From contig CAZYXZ010000002.1 in assembly GCA_964651395.1 (NCBI GenBank), forward strand, positions 1-64,000: DNA of 64,000 nt. The letters run 5' to 3'. The notes beneath the pieces were generated by a model. That model was given only the letters and a program-made list of their open reading frames with translations, did no database searches and was not told the DNA's origin. Each line of letters starts with the position of its first letter. The stretch's first letter is position 1. This DNA is from CAZYXZ01 sp964651395 (GTDB taxonomy: Bacteria > Actinomycetota > Actinomycetes > BP-191). Positions 36,115-44,604 of the stretch are shown in pieces. Both the position numbers and the translations under genes were made by a program.

Positions 36115-36750
36115 TCACCGCCCCGGCAGCACGGCCTCTCCCGTCATTTCGGGCGTATGAGCGGTCGTCTTGAGCGGCATGGCGCCCAGCAGCCGCAGCC
36201 AGAGCTCGATGCCGGGGCCGATGCCCAGCCCCACGACCACGCAGCCGAGCCCGATCTCGCCCCCGGCAGCCCAGCCGAGCACGAATCCGACCAGCTCGAG
36301 GCCGATCCGCACGGTGTAGAGCGACCAGGGCACGCGCCGGTAGATGCCGGTCATGACGGCGTCCAGCGGGGACGCGCCCAGGTCGGCCGACAGGTAGAGC
36401 GCCGCGCCGAAGGACATCACGACCAGCCCGGCGCCGAGAACCCCGAGCCGGGCGGGCATGCCGTGCGGCGTCGGGACGAGGGGCAGCACGAGGTCGATGA
36501 AGACGTTGAGCAGGACGATGCTGGCCGCCGTACCGAGGCCCGGGCGCTCGCGCAGCAGCAGCGCCACGACGAAGAGCACGCTCGCGGTGACCATGCCGGC
36601 CGTCCCGACGCTGACGCCGAGATGGTGCGACAGGCCCTGCTGGAGGACGTGCCACGGGCCGAGTCCCAGGTGCGCGCGGAGGGTCAGTCCGAAGCCGATC
36701 GAGATGAACAGGCAGCCGACGGCGACCCGGCCGATGCGCGCCGGCGTCAC
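36115..36750 (-). CDS. YczE/YitT-like integral membrane protein
   Basis: 211 residues with about five to six membrane helices. The N-terminal GLTLRAHLGLGPWHVLQQGLSHHLG and the second GAALYLSADLGASPLDAVMTGI are the duplicated G-L-G-P-W/S-P motifs of the YczE family, sometimes annotated as transporters or regulatory membrane proteins. GTG start overlaps the alcohol dehydrogenase stop (GTGA), so it is the second gene of that operon. Might move the alcohol dehydrogenase substrate or product (inference). Confidence 0.77.
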   Translation of the reverse strand: MTPARIGRVAVGCLFISIGFGLTLRAHLGLGPWHVLQQGLSHHLGVSVGTAGMVTASVLFVVALLLRERPGLGTAASIVLLNVFIDLVLPLVPTPHGMPARLGVLGAGLVVMSFGAALYLSADLGASPLDAVMTGIYRRVPWSLYTVRIGLELVGFVLGWAAGGEIGLGCVVVGLGIGPGIELWLRLLGAMPLKTTAHTPEMTGEAVLPGR

Positions 36751-37970
36751 CGGTAGTCGAACGCGACCTTGAGCGCGCCGGTCTCGCCCTGCCGGGCCAG
36801 CGCACCGAACGCGTCGCGCCACTGCGCGAGCGGGAAGGTGTGGGTGAGCATGTCGCGGACGACCACCCGCCCCTGGCCGACCAGCTGCAGGTAGTGCGCG
36901 ATGGCGTGCTGGCGTACGCCGTCGACGTCCTCCATGCCGAAGGCGTTGCTGCCGTGCAGCTCGAGCTCCTTGAAGTACCACGGGCTCCACTCGAACCGGC
37001 CCGGCTGGCTCACGCCCGTGATGGCCATGCGGCCCCGGGCCTTGAGCACGCGCACGCCGACCTCGAGCGACTCGGGGGTCGCGACGGTGTCGTAGAGGAC
37101 GTCGACGCCACCCGGGTGCAGCATGGGCAGCCCGAGCCACGGCTTGAGCAGGTGCGCGCCGGTCCACTCGGCGATCTCGCCGATCAGCTCCTCGCGCGGC
37201 TCGTGGGCGAACGTCGTCGCGCCGTGCTTCTGCGCGAGCTGGCTCTGGAAGTCGTGCCGCGTGATCGCCGCGACCCGGACGGTCGGGTGGAACGCGCGCA
37301 GGATCTCCACCGTGCAGATGCCGAGCGCGCCTACGCCGTACACGAGCGCGTCACCGCCGGGCGGCGGCGGGTTGCGCAGGACCGAGTGCAGCGCGACGGA
37401 GAACGGGTCGGCGAGCACGGCGACGTCGTCCGGCACGTCGTCGGGACACGGGATCGCCATCGACGTGTGAGCGGGCACCAGCTCGGCGAAGCCGCCGGTC
37501 GCGTCGGAGGAGTTGCCGCTGTGGATGCCCGGTGCCAGGTGGCCGGTCGTGAAGTTGTGGCACATGTTCACGTCGCCGCTCGCGCAGGCGGGGCAGGGCG
37601 GCACGATGCCGCGCGGCCCGCAGGACAGCCACGGGTTGAGCACCACGCGCTCGCCGACCCGACGGCCGCTGGTCTTGCCGGCCTCGACGATCTCGCCGAC
37701 CAGCTCGTGACCGAGCACCTGCGGGAAGCTGATCACCGCGGTCATCGGCGAGTCGGGGTCGCCCTCCATGAACACCTGCTTGATGTCCGAGCCGCAGATG
37801 CCGCACAGGTTGCTCTTGATCACCACCCAGTCGTCCGCGGGCAGCACCGGGTCGGCCAGGTCCTGCAGCGCCATGGGCGTCGTCGCGAGGGCGCGCACCT
37901 GCGGTGGCGTGTCCTCGGGGAGGTCGCTGCCGTCGGTCTCGGGCGTCACGCCGTAGAGGAGTCCCTTCAC
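36747..37970 (-). CDS. Zinc-dependent alcohol dehydrogenase (MDR family)
   Basis: 407 residues. Catalytic zinc site LCGICGSDIKQVF, then VLGHELVGEIVEAG. The structural lobe is altered: CGPRGIVPPCPACASGDVNMC. Cofactor site VYGVGALGICTVEI. Longer than the 342-residue enzyme by an N-terminal extension and an insert near 120-140. Probably oxidises a bulky alcohol. GTG start; CATACT seven bases upstream and the operator immediately before it. Confidence 0.86.
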   Translation of the reverse strand: MKGLLYGVTPETDGSDLPEDTPPQVRALATTPMALQDLADPVLPADDWVVIKSNLCGICGSDIKQVFMEGDPDSPMTAVISFPQVLGHELVGEIVEAGKTSGRRVGERVVLNPWLSCGPRGIVPPCPACASGDVNMCHNFTTGHLAPGIHSGNSSDATGGFAELVPAHTSMAIPCPDDVPDDVAVLADPFSVALHSVLRNPPPPGGDALVYGVGALGICTVEILRAFHPTVRVAAITRHDFQSQLAQKHGATTFAHEPREELIGEIAEWTGAHLLKPWLGLPMLHPGGVDVLYDTVATPESLEVGVRVLKARGRMAITGVSQPGRFEWSPWYFKELELHGSNAFGMEDVDGVRQHAIAHYLQLVGQGRVVVRDMLTHTFPLAQWRDAFGALARQGETGALKVAFDYR

Positions 37971-37981
37971 GGCGGCGAGTA

Positions 37982-37995
37982 TGACGCAGGCGTCA
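37982..37995. promoter_or_regulatory. Operator palindrome TGACGCAGGCGTCA
   Basis: Directly upstream of the alcohol dehydrogenase/YczE operon. The CATACT -10-like box overlaps its proximal end on the minus strand. Confidence 0.76.
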
Positions 37996-38015
37996 GGTTC
38001 TGCCTACGCGCGGTC

Positions 38016-38900
38016 CTAGACGCCGGCCCGGGCACGGACGACCTTGCCGATCGCGGAGAAGTCCTCGCGGCCGTAGCCGGCTTCGCTCGCGGCGGCGAGC
38101 AGCTCGCCGACGTTGGCGCTCGTCTCCAGCTGCACGCCGAGCCGGTCGGCGTAGGCGATGGCCAGGCGGATGTCTTTGGCCATCAGGTCGGTCATGAACC
38201 CGGGCGCCCAGCCGTTGCTCGCCGGCGAGCCGGGTGCCACGCCGGCGAACGGCACCGCCCGGCGTACGGCCACGCAGTCGCCGCTGCTGTGCGTGATGAC
38301 CTCGTAGGCCTTGGTCAGGTCGGCGCCGCTCTTGGCGGCGAGCGTGAACGCCTCGGACGTCGCCTGCATCTGCGCGGCGTAGATCAGGTTGTTGCACAGC
38401 TTCACGACCTGGCCCATGCCCGGCCCGCCGACGTGGACGATGAGCCCGCTCACCGCCTCGAGGGCGGGCGTGACCCGCTGCAGCGCCGCCTCGTCGCCCC
38501 CGACCATCAGGGTGAGCGTTCCCGCCTCGGCGCCCGCGCTGCCCCCGGAGACGGGAGCGTCGAGGTACGCCGCGCCGGTGGCCGCGACCCGACCGTGCTG
38601 CTCGCGCTCGACGTCGGGGTCGATGGTCGAGCAGTCGACGACGGTCTTGCCGGGGCCGAGCGCGGGCAGGAGTGCGGTCACCACGGCCTCGACGTCGGGC
38701 GAGTCCGGGACGCAGAGCACCACGACGTCACTCGCCGTGGCCACGCCCGCGGGGTCGCCGCCGTGGACGGCGCCGAGCTCGACCGCGCGATCGACCGGGC
38801 CCCGGCTCCGTGAGGCCACCGTCACGCGGTGCCCTGCCTCGAGCAGGTTGCGGGTCATGGGCAGGCCCATGACCCCGAGACCGATGAAGCCGACGTCCAT
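38016..38900 (-). CDS. 3-hydroxyisobutyrate dehydrogenase family protein
   Basis: 294 residues, beta-hydroxyacid dehydrogenase. NAD(P) site GFIGLGVMGLPMTRNLLEAGH at the N-terminus, substrate site DAPVSGGSAGAEAGTLTLMVGG, and catalytic Lys in GGPGMGQVVKLCNNLI. Could oxidise 3-hydroxyisobutyrate from valine-like branched chains or reduce tartronate semialdehyde. Its start is only 27 bases from the divergent SDR gene. The next gene on the same strand starts beyond an operator. Confidence 0.87.
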   Translation of the reverse strand: MDVGFIGLGVMGLPMTRNLLEAGHRVTVASRSRGPVDRAVELGAVHGGDPAGVATASDVVVLCVPDSPDVEAVVTALLPALGPGKTVVDCSTIDPDVEREQHGRVAATGAAYLDAPVSGGSAGAEAGTLTLMVGGDEAALQRVTPALEAVSGLIVHVGGPGMGQVVKLCNNLIYAAQMQATSEAFTLAAKSGADLTKAYEVITHSSGDCVAVRRAVPFAGVAPGSPASNGWAPGFMTDLMAKDIRLAIAYADRLGVQLETSANVGELLAAASEAGYGREDFSAIGKVVRARAGV

Positions 38901-38927
38901 GACCTGTCCCTCGCTAGGTTGCAGCGC

Positions 38928-39686
38928 ATGAGCTCGGACCCGCTGGACCTTAATCCCTTGAATCTGACGGGACGCGTCGCGGTGATTACCGGTGGCGCCA
39001 AGGGGATCGGCCTGGCGACGGCGGCCATGCTGAAGAGGCACGGTGCCCGCGTGGCGATCTGCGACCACGACGTGGCTGCGCTCACCGCCGCCGAGTTCGA
39101 CCTGGTGGTCGAGTGCGACGTCCGCGACCAGGCGGGGGTAGAGGTGTTCGCCGCGGCAGTGGCCAGCGGACTCGGCCCGGTCGACGTGCTCGTCAACAAC
39201 GCCGGCGGCGGCTTCCCGGCCACGTTCGACGCGATCAGCCCGAAGGGCGACGAGACACTCGTCCGCGAGAACCTGCTGTCGGTCGTGTGGGTGACCCGCG
39301 CCTTCCTCGGCGGGCTGGCCGACGGCGCGTCGGTCGTCAACGTGACGTCGGTCGAGGCGCACCGCGCGTCCCCCGGCTTCTCGATCTACGGCGCCGCGAA
39401 GGCCGGTGTCGCCCAGCTGACCCAGTCCCTCGCGCTGGAGCTCGCGGGTCGCGGCATCCGGGTCAACGCGGTCGCGCCGGACGTGATCCCGACACCTGGA
39501 CTCGGTTCGCTCGAGGGCGCGACCAGCCCGCTCGGCCGGCTCGGTACGCCGGACGAGGTGGCCGGCGTCGTGCTCTTCCTCGCGTCCTCGCTGTCGTCGT
39601 TCGTCACCGGGTCGACCGTGCACGTCGACGGCGGCACCTGGGCGGCCGGCGGGTGGCACCGCGACGGCGACGGGTGGCGACCGTGA
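38928..39686 (+). CDS. Short-chain dehydrogenase/reductase
   Basis: 252 residues, classical SDR. Cofactor motif TGGAKGIG near 21-28, CDVRD, NNAGGG, catalytic Ser/Tyr/Lys in NVTSVEAHRASPGFSIYGAAKAG. The C-terminal STVHVDGGTWAAGG completes the family. Oxidises or reduces a hydroxyl/keto group with NAD(P). The following LLM gene starts in its last codons (overlap 39683-39686). The promoter must lie in the 27 bases shared with the divergent gene; CTAGGTTG is a possible -10 zone. Confidence 0.87.
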   Translation: MSSDPLDLNPLNLTGRVAVITGGAKGIGLATAAMLKRHGARVAICDHDVAALTAAEFDLVVECDVRDQAGVEVFAAAVASGLGPVDVLVNNAGGGFPATFDAISPKGDETLVRENLLSVVWVTRAFLGGLADGASVVNVTSVEAHRASPGFSIYGAAKAGVAQLTQSLALELAGRGIRVNAVAPDVIPTPGLGSLEGATSPLGRLGTPDEVAGVVLFLASSLSSFVTGSTVHVDGGTWAAGGWHRDGDGWRP

Positions 39687-40566
39687 AGATCGGGGTCGCG
39701 CTGCGCGTCCGGTACGAGGCCATGGAGTCGGTGACGAAGGTCGCCGAGGAGTGCGGCTACGAGTCGGTGTGGCTGCACGAGCACCTGATCTGGCCGGCCG
39801 AGCTGGGCGACCACTCGCCGTACCCGGGTGCCGACCACCCGCCGGTCGACCCGACCATCCCGACCCTCGACACGCTGATGGTGCTGCTGCGCCTCGGTCT
39901 CGCGACGTCGACGATCCGGCTCGGCACGTACGTCTACAACCTCGCGCTGCGGCACCCGTTCGTCTCCGCGCGCGCGGTGCAGACCCTCGACGTCCTGACC
40001 GGCGGCCGGGTCGAGTTCGGGGTGGGGGCGGGCTGGTCGGCCGCGGAGTGGGCGGCCACGGGTCTCGACTTCAGGACCCGCGGGCGCCGGCTGGACGAGT
40101 GCATCGACGTCGTGCGGATGCTCTGGAACGAGTCGCTGCCGGAGTACACCGGAGAGTTCTTCGACTTCCGGCCCGTCGTCTTCGAGCCGAAGCCGGCGCA
40201 GGGTCTCGTGCCGCTGCACGTCGGCGGCGAGTCCGACGCGGCGCTGGACCGCGCGGCCCGGCTGGGCGACGGGTGGATCGGCATGAACCACACGGTGGAG
40301 TCGGCGGCGAGGGCGGTCGCGACGCTGCGCCAGCTCTGCGACCGGTCGCGCCGGCTGCCCGGCGCGGTACAGGTCACCGTCGGCGGAACCCCCGCGGACC
40401 TCGCCGAGGCGCGCCGCTACGCCGCCGTCGGCGTCGACCGCCTGATCGTGTCCCCGTTCCGCCGTACGGCGGACGCCGAAGAGGGTCTGCGCGACTTCGC
40501 CGAGCGAGTACTCGTCCCCCTCGGCCAGCCCCAGACCGTTGAGGTGGGAGTTTCAGCGGCCGCTGA
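39683..40566 (+). CDS. LLM-class F420-dependent oxidoreductase, 3' end lost in gap
   Basis: About 294 residues readable. KIGVALRVRYEAMESVTKVAEECGYESVWLHEHLIWPAEL, TSTIRLGTYVYNLALRHPFVSARAVQTLDVLTGGRVEFGVGAGW, and LVPLHVGGESDAALDRAARLGDGWIGM are diagnostic. The reading frame enters the 10-N gap (40567-40576) without a stop. The C-terminal LVPLGQPQ suggests the real end is near, so little is missing. GTG start overlaps the SDR stop (GTGA), so the two are co-translated. Paralogue of the 32836-33813 enzyme. Confidence 0.83.
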
Positions 40567-40671
40567 NNNNNNNNNNAGGTCGGGCTGTTTCCCGCCGCCG
40601 GGGCGATCACCGCCCCCCCCCCCACCTTGGGGGTGGTTTTTTCCGCGCCCGCCGAAACACCCACCTCAACG
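40537..40671. repeat. Inverted repeat flanking the assembly gap
   Basis: Positions 40537-40559 and 40649-40671 are inverted complements over 23 bp with two mismatches. They enclose the 10-N gap (40567-40576) and a run of 11 C (40613-40623). The arms form a very stable hairpin between convergent genes. Gap length is not reliable. Confidence 0.7.
40622..40642 (+). terminator. Possible intrinsic terminator
   Basis: CCACC-TTGGG-GGTGG followed by six T (40637-40642), after the LLM gene and before the convergent SnoaL gene. It is next to an assembly gap and a C-run, so the local sequence may be partly wrong. Confidence 0.4.
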
Positions 40672-40678
40672 GGTGTGG

Positions 40679-41089
40679 TCAGCCCGAGAGCGGGCGCATG
40701 AAGGTGATCTGGCGGCGGGTGAAGAGCCAGTCGTCGGTGCCGTCGCGGACCAGCTCGTCGAGGTAGCGGCCTGCTGAGGTGATCTGCAGGTCCTTGTCGA
40801 GGAACAGGTAGTCGGTCGATGCGGTCGCGCGCTCGGGGTCGAGCAGGGTGACGATCGGGTTGATGGTGACGTGCTTGCCGCGCTTCTCCGGCGGCATCGC
40901 CCGCGCGATCCACGCCTCGATCGCCTCGCGGCCGCGCACCTCCGGCATGCCGGGCACGGACATGACGGCGTCCTCGGCGAAGCAGGCCGCGAACTCGGCG
41001 AAGCGCCCGTCGTCGCAGGTCTGGCAGTACGTCGCGATGGTGCGCAGGATCGCCGCCTCGGCCTTGAGCCGGGCATCTCGCTGAGTCAC
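40679..41089 (-). CDS. SnoaL/NTF2-like domain protein
   Basis: 136 residues. Helix-plus-sheet pattern of the SnoaL-like fold: ILRTIATYCQTCDDGRFAEFAACFAEDAVMSVPGMPEVRGREAIEAWIARAM, then TASTDYLFLDKDLQITSAGRYLDELVRDGTDDWLFTRRQITFMRP. Family members are small isomerases, dehydratases or binding proteins, often in steroid or polyketide pathways (ketosteroid isomerase has this fold). The active-site Asp is not assignable by eye. It lies 12 bases after the start region of the hydrolase gene upstream on the same strand. Confidence 0.78.
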   Translation of the reverse strand: MTQRDARLKAEAAILRTIATYCQTCDDGRFAEFAACFAEDAVMSVPGMPEVRGREAIEAWIARAMPPEKRGKHVTINPIVTLLDPERATASTDYLFLDKDLQITSAGRYLDELVRDGTDDWLFTRRQITFMRPLSG

Positions 41090-41101
41090 CTGCGGATCAT
41101 G

Positions 41102-43180
41102 TCAGCCGCGCGCGAGCCTTCGCCGTACGGCGAGGCCGGCCAGCATCGCGACCGCGGCCAGGGCCATGGGGAGGTCGGCTCCGGTGGCCGCGAGCGGCGG
41201 GCGCGGTGCTGCGGGCGGGCGCGGTGCTGCGGGCGGGGCCACGACCGGCGGAACCGGCGCCGAGACGAGGCCGGTCGACGCGACCGGCAGCGAGATGGTG
41301 CTGCCGTCCGCCCCGACGGTCATCGAGACCACGCCGCCGACCGCGGCGGGCACGGTGCCGCCGGCGGCGTTGCTGAACGTGAAGCGCAGGCGGTGCCCGG
41401 CCTTCACGAGGTAGTCGGTGTGCAGCGACGGGAAGTGCAGCTCGGCGACGGAGCCCGGCGTGAGCGGCGAGCCGCCGGCCGGCACCGGTCGCCCGGTGGT
41501 GGTCACGCTGTCGCGGTAGTAGGCGCGGAGCCATCCGTAGGTGACGGTGAACGGCCCGCTGGCCTCGGCGTCGTCGATGTTGTCGTAGCCCTCGAAGGTC
41601 CCGACGTCGACGTCGGGCGGGAGGTCGTCGACCTGGACCGCGACGGTGGTGTCCGGGCCGTTGGCCGACAGCTTCAGGTCGAAGCCGATCTGGCCGGACA
41701 GCCGTGTCGCGGCCGGGAACGGGGCCGTCGTGAAGACGGCGTTGGCCGGCGCGGTGCCGCCCAACGGCGTGTCGTCCCAGGTCACCGTGGTCGCCTCGTC
41801 GGCGACAGGTCCGGCGACCAGCCCACCGTCGGGCGTGAGGCCGAGGGTCTGCGTCGTGCCCGCCGCGGGGTACGCCGGACCGCCCAGCCACGAGCCGTCG
41901 CGCTGCTGCACCTCGACCGGCGAGGTGGCCAGCGCGCCGGCCTCGACGCCCTTGAGGAACTGCAGCCACCAGCGGTGGTTCCACTCGATGAACCGGTCGG
42001 CGAACGGGAACGGCTCGAGGTGCCCGCTCGCGACGGCGGACTCCTCGTCCGGCACGCGCGGGTCGACGTGGTCGCCGTTGAACCACCACAGCTTCTTGGG
42101 CGTGCTCGCCGGCAGCGCCGCCCAGAGATGGCCGGCGTTGAGCGGCTTCACGTTGAAGTCGTAGAGCCCGTGCATGACGAAGACGGCAGCCTTGATGCCG
42201 GCCGCGTCCTTCGCGAAGTCGCGCTCTGCCCAGAACGCCGAGTCGGCGTCCTGGTAGGGCTGGGCGTAGCCGGCGTCCACGAGCAGCCCGAAGGTCGCGA
42301 TGCAGGCCTTCCGCTCGGCGACGTGCAGCGGGTAGAGCAGGTCGTCCGTGCCGGAGTTCGGCAGGTCGCCGCCGGCGATGACGGCGGTGAACAGCGCGGG
42401 AGTGCTCGCGTGCCCCTGCGACATGACGCCGTTGAAGTAGTGGTAGTCGTACCAGCGGTCGATGGCCCGGATCGGGATGATCGCGCCGAGCGCGTCGGGG
42501 TGCTTGCCGGAGATCGGCGCCTCGACGGCCGCACCGTTGGCGATCGTCCCGTCGTACGAGCCACCGGTCATGCCGACCTTGCCGTTGGACCAGTCCTGCT
42601 CGGCGATCCAGTCGATGACGTCGACCGCGTCGGTCACCTCGTCGCGGTCGCCGTAGGTCTGGCAGCCGGACGTGTTGCGGCTGCCGCGCAGGTCCATGGC
42701 GACGAAGGCGTAGCCGCGCGGGACGAAGTACTCGTCGTACCACTCGGGGAAGGGCGTCTCGGCGGTGCAGCCGAGGACCGGGGTGCCGGGGGAGCCGGGC
42801 AGACCACCCGGCGGGCTCTGGTGCGGCGTCTTGCACTCGGCCTTGAAGCCGCGGCCCAGGCTGTTGAAGTACGGCGACGACATCATGATCGCCGGGACCT
42901 TCTCGGAGGTCGACGGCCGCACGATGTCGATCCAGATCTGGTTGATGCCGTCACGTGCCGGCACCTGAGCGTGCTCGACCACGGCGTCGTCGTAGGAGAA
43001 GCGCGCCGGGTCGATCCGGTCGAGGTCGGGCAGCCCCTTCTCCTGAGGTGGCGTTGCGGCCGTGAACTCCGTCGTCGCCGGCGGCACCGGTGCGGCGCCG
43101 GATCCGGGGACGGCGAGCACCACGGCGGTCAGGCCGGCGAGGGTCAGCAGGGCAAGGGTGACGCGGCGAGGCTGGGGCAT
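41102..43180 (-). CDS. Cell-wall-anchored CocE/Xaa-Pro dipeptidyl-peptidase-like hydrolase
   Basis: 692 residues. Signal peptide about 1-29. Alpha/beta-hydrolase core with nucleophile in GMTGGSYDG, acid in HGLYDFNVKPL and His in NGDHVDPRVPD. A C-terminal jelly-roll domain (about 430-620) is typical of CocE/NonD/XPDP enzymes, which cleave esters or N-terminal dipeptides. The end carries a proline-rich spacer (APRPPAAPRPP), LAATG at 663-667, a hydrophobic helix and RRRLARG. LAxTG is the motif used by class E sortases, so the enzyme is probably wall-anchored. Substrate unknown. Confidence 0.86.
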   Translation of the reverse strand: MPQPRRVTLALLTLAGLTAVVLAVPGSGAAPVPPATTEFTAATPPQEKGLPDLDRIDPARFSYDDAVVEHAQVPARDGINQIWIDIVRPSTSEKVPAIMMSSPYFNSLGRGFKAECKTPHQSPPGGLPGSPGTPVLGCTAETPFPEWYDEYFVPRGYAFVAMDLRGSRNTSGCQTYGDRDEVTDAVDVIDWIAEQDWSNGKVGMTGGSYDGTIANGAAVEAPISGKHPDALGAIIPIRAIDRWYDYHYFNGVMSQGHASTPALFTAVIAGGDLPNSGTDDLLYPLHVAERKACIATFGLLVDAGYAQPYQDADSAFWAERDFAKDAAGIKAAVFVMHGLYDFNVKPLNAGHLWAALPASTPKKLWWFNGDHVDPRVPDEESAVASGHLEPFPFADRFIEWNHRWWLQFLKGVEAGALATSPVEVQQRDGSWLGGPAYPAAGTTQTLGLTPDGGLVAGPVADEATTVTWDDTPLGGTAPANAVFTTAPFPAATRLSGQIGFDLKLSANGPDTTVAVQVDDLPPDVDVGTFEGYDNIDDAEASGPFTVTYGWLRAYYRDSVTTTGRPVPAGGSPLTPGSVAELHFPSLHTDYLVKAGHRLRFTFSNAAGGTVPAAVGGVVSMTVGADGSTISLPVASTGLVSAPVPPVVAPPAAPRPPAAPRPPLAATGADLPMALAAVAMLAGLAVRRRLARG

Positions 43181-43220
43181 GCGCCGGTGTTTCGTCGCGC
43201 GGGGCCGTCGTCCCTGCCGG

Positions 43221-43706
43221 TCAGCCCTCGACCGGCTCGAGCACGGCCGAGAGGTGGGACTGCAGCGACTGGCCCATGGCCGCCATGTCGACGGCGTACA
43301 TCAGCTTGTCGGCGACCAGCCCGAACATCCGGTGCAGCGCGGTGACCTCCTTCGCCGTGGCCGTCCGGAGCACCGCGTCCGTGGCGATCTCGAGGCGCTG
43401 TCCCTCGGCGTCGACCGTGCCGTAGTACAGCTCGAGGATGCCGGTGGGATGCGACAGCACGACTTCGAGCGTCCCGTCGGGCTGCGGCCGCCAGTAGCCG
43501 GTCTCGGAGTGCAAGGGGCGGTCGTCGTCGAGCGACCAGGTCCGCTGCGTGTACGCGAGGAACGGCTTGCCGTTGTGGCGGAAGGTGGCCTCCTCGCCGT
43601 AGCGGAAGCCGTCCATGGTCGGGTAGCCGCCGACGCCCTCCCCTCGCCAGGTGCCGAGCAGCCAGGCGATCGGCCGGCACAGCTCGTGCAGCTCCGGCGT
43701 GGCCAT
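43221..43706 (-). CDS. Nitrobindin-like haem-binding beta-barrel protein
   Basis: 161 residues. IAWLLGTWRGEGVGGYPTMDGFRYGEEATFRHNGKPFLAYTQRTW is the classical N-terminus of the nitrobindin/THAP4-like family. The C-terminal SLQSHLSAVLE has the axial-ligand-type His. Known members bind haem and react with nitric oxide or peroxynitrite. ATG at 43706 shares one base with the stop of the upstream gene. About 40 bases separate it from the next gene's start. Confidence 0.85.
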   Translation of the reverse strand: MATPELHELCRPIAWLLGTWRGEGVGGYPTMDGFRYGEEATFRHNGKPFLAYTQRTWSLDDDRPLHSETGYWRPQPDGTLEVVLSHPTGILELYYGTVDAEGQRLEIATDAVLRTATAKEVTALHRMFGLVADKLMYAVDMAAMGQSLQSHLSAVLEPVEG

Positions 43707-44137
43707 CAGGCGTCGGTCGCGACGACCCAGAAGACCGGCCCGGCCACGACGACCCCGGCCTTGCCGCGGCGCATGACCACCATCTCGGCGCGCTTCTCGG
43801 CGCCCGCCTGGTCGCGCCACACCATGAGCACGCGCTGCCCCTCGGGCGTCGCGGTCACGGACTGCACCTGGGGTACCGCCGTGGGCCACACGCCGGTCTC
43901 CTCGACCGACGCCTCGAGCTGGTGGAGGCAGGCCTCGCGGTGCTGCGCCGCCCGGCAGACCCCGTGGGCGTCGTGCGCCAGCGCGCGGTCGACCAGCCGG
44001 TCCACCTCGCTGCGCGCCTCGGCGGCCGTGACCGCCCCCTCGGCCTGGCGGCTGTCCAGCACCGCGGAGGCGCCGAGGGCGACGAAGACGAGGGTGACGA
44101 CGGCGGCCAGCCGGCCGGCGAGCTTCTCGGATCCCAC
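43706..44137 (-). CDS. Small exported or membrane-anchored protein of unknown function
   Basis: 143 residues. One N-terminal hydrophobic helix (LAAVVTLVFVALGASAVL) then a soluble domain with two cysteines (GVCRAAQHREACLH) that could form a disulfide. Residues 85-135 have a beta pattern (VQSVTATPEGQRVLMVWRDQAGAEKRAEMVVMRRG). I do not recognise it. It starts with GTG and is followed directly by the nitrobindin gene (TGATG). Confidence 0.65.
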   Translation of the reverse strand: MGSEKLAGRLAAVVTLVFVALGASAVLDSRQAEGAVTAAEARSEVDRLVDRALAHDAHGVCRAAQHREACLHQLEASVEETGVWPTAVPQVQSVTATPEGQRVLMVWRDQAGAEKRAEMVVMRRGKAGVVVAGPVFWVVATDA

Positions 44138-44147
44138 GACGCGGAGG

Positions 44148-44588
44148 CTATCGCCCGGCGCGTACCCAGCGCGGCAGCGCCAGGTCGTCCGCGACCCGGT
44201 CGAAGACGACCGTCACCGGCTCGCCGATCTCGATGGTCGCGGGGTCGACGGAGTTGATCGGCGCACCCTCGTGGGCGAGCAGGTTGCCCACCATCCGGAT
44301 GCCAGGGTCCTCGTCGAGGGCGACCACCACGACCGGGTACGGCGCGAGCGGCTGGAACGCCGGGAGCAGGGGCGGGTGCGGCACGGCGTACGACCAGATC
44401 GTGGCCCGGCCGGACATCGGGGCCCACGTCAGCTCGAAGGAACGGCAGTGCGGGCACATCGGTCGCGGCGGGAAGCGCAGCCGGCCGCAGCCGTCGCAGC
44501 GCTGGACGACCAGCTCGCCCCGGCCGGCCGCGGTCCAGAACGGCGCCGAGTCGTCGTCGAGGTCGGGGAGCGGCGCGCCTTCGATCAT
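44148..44588 (-). CDS. Stand-alone DUF35 (zinc ribbon + OB-fold) protein, aldolase partner
   Basis: 146 residues. Zinc ligands C31, C34, C45 and C48 in QRCDGCGRLRFPPRPMCPHC, followed by an OB fold. DUF35 proteins bind acyl-CoA and bridge thiolase-fold partners. In steroid-degrading Actinobacteria the DUF35 domain of ChsH2 forms the Ltp2 aldolase complex. This gene begins 16 bases after the Ltp2-like gene, and here DUF35 is not fused to a MaoC hydratase as in ChsH2. It probably supports the neighbouring aldolase. Confidence 0.85.
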   Translation of the reverse strand: MIEGAPLPDLDDDSAPFWTAAGRGELVVQRCDGCGRLRFPPRPMCPHCRSFELTWAPMSGRATIWSYAVPHPPLLPAFQPLAPYPVVVVALDEDPGIRMVGNLLAHEGAPINSVDPATIEIGEPVTVVFDRVADDLALPRWVRAGR

Positions 44589-44604
44589 GGCCGGTGACCC
44601 CCGC

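Noticed and set aside
41190..41245. Direct repeats resembling a short CRISPR-like array
   Set aside because: They encode the APRPPAAPRPP spacer of the cell-wall hydrolase, with no spacers or leader.
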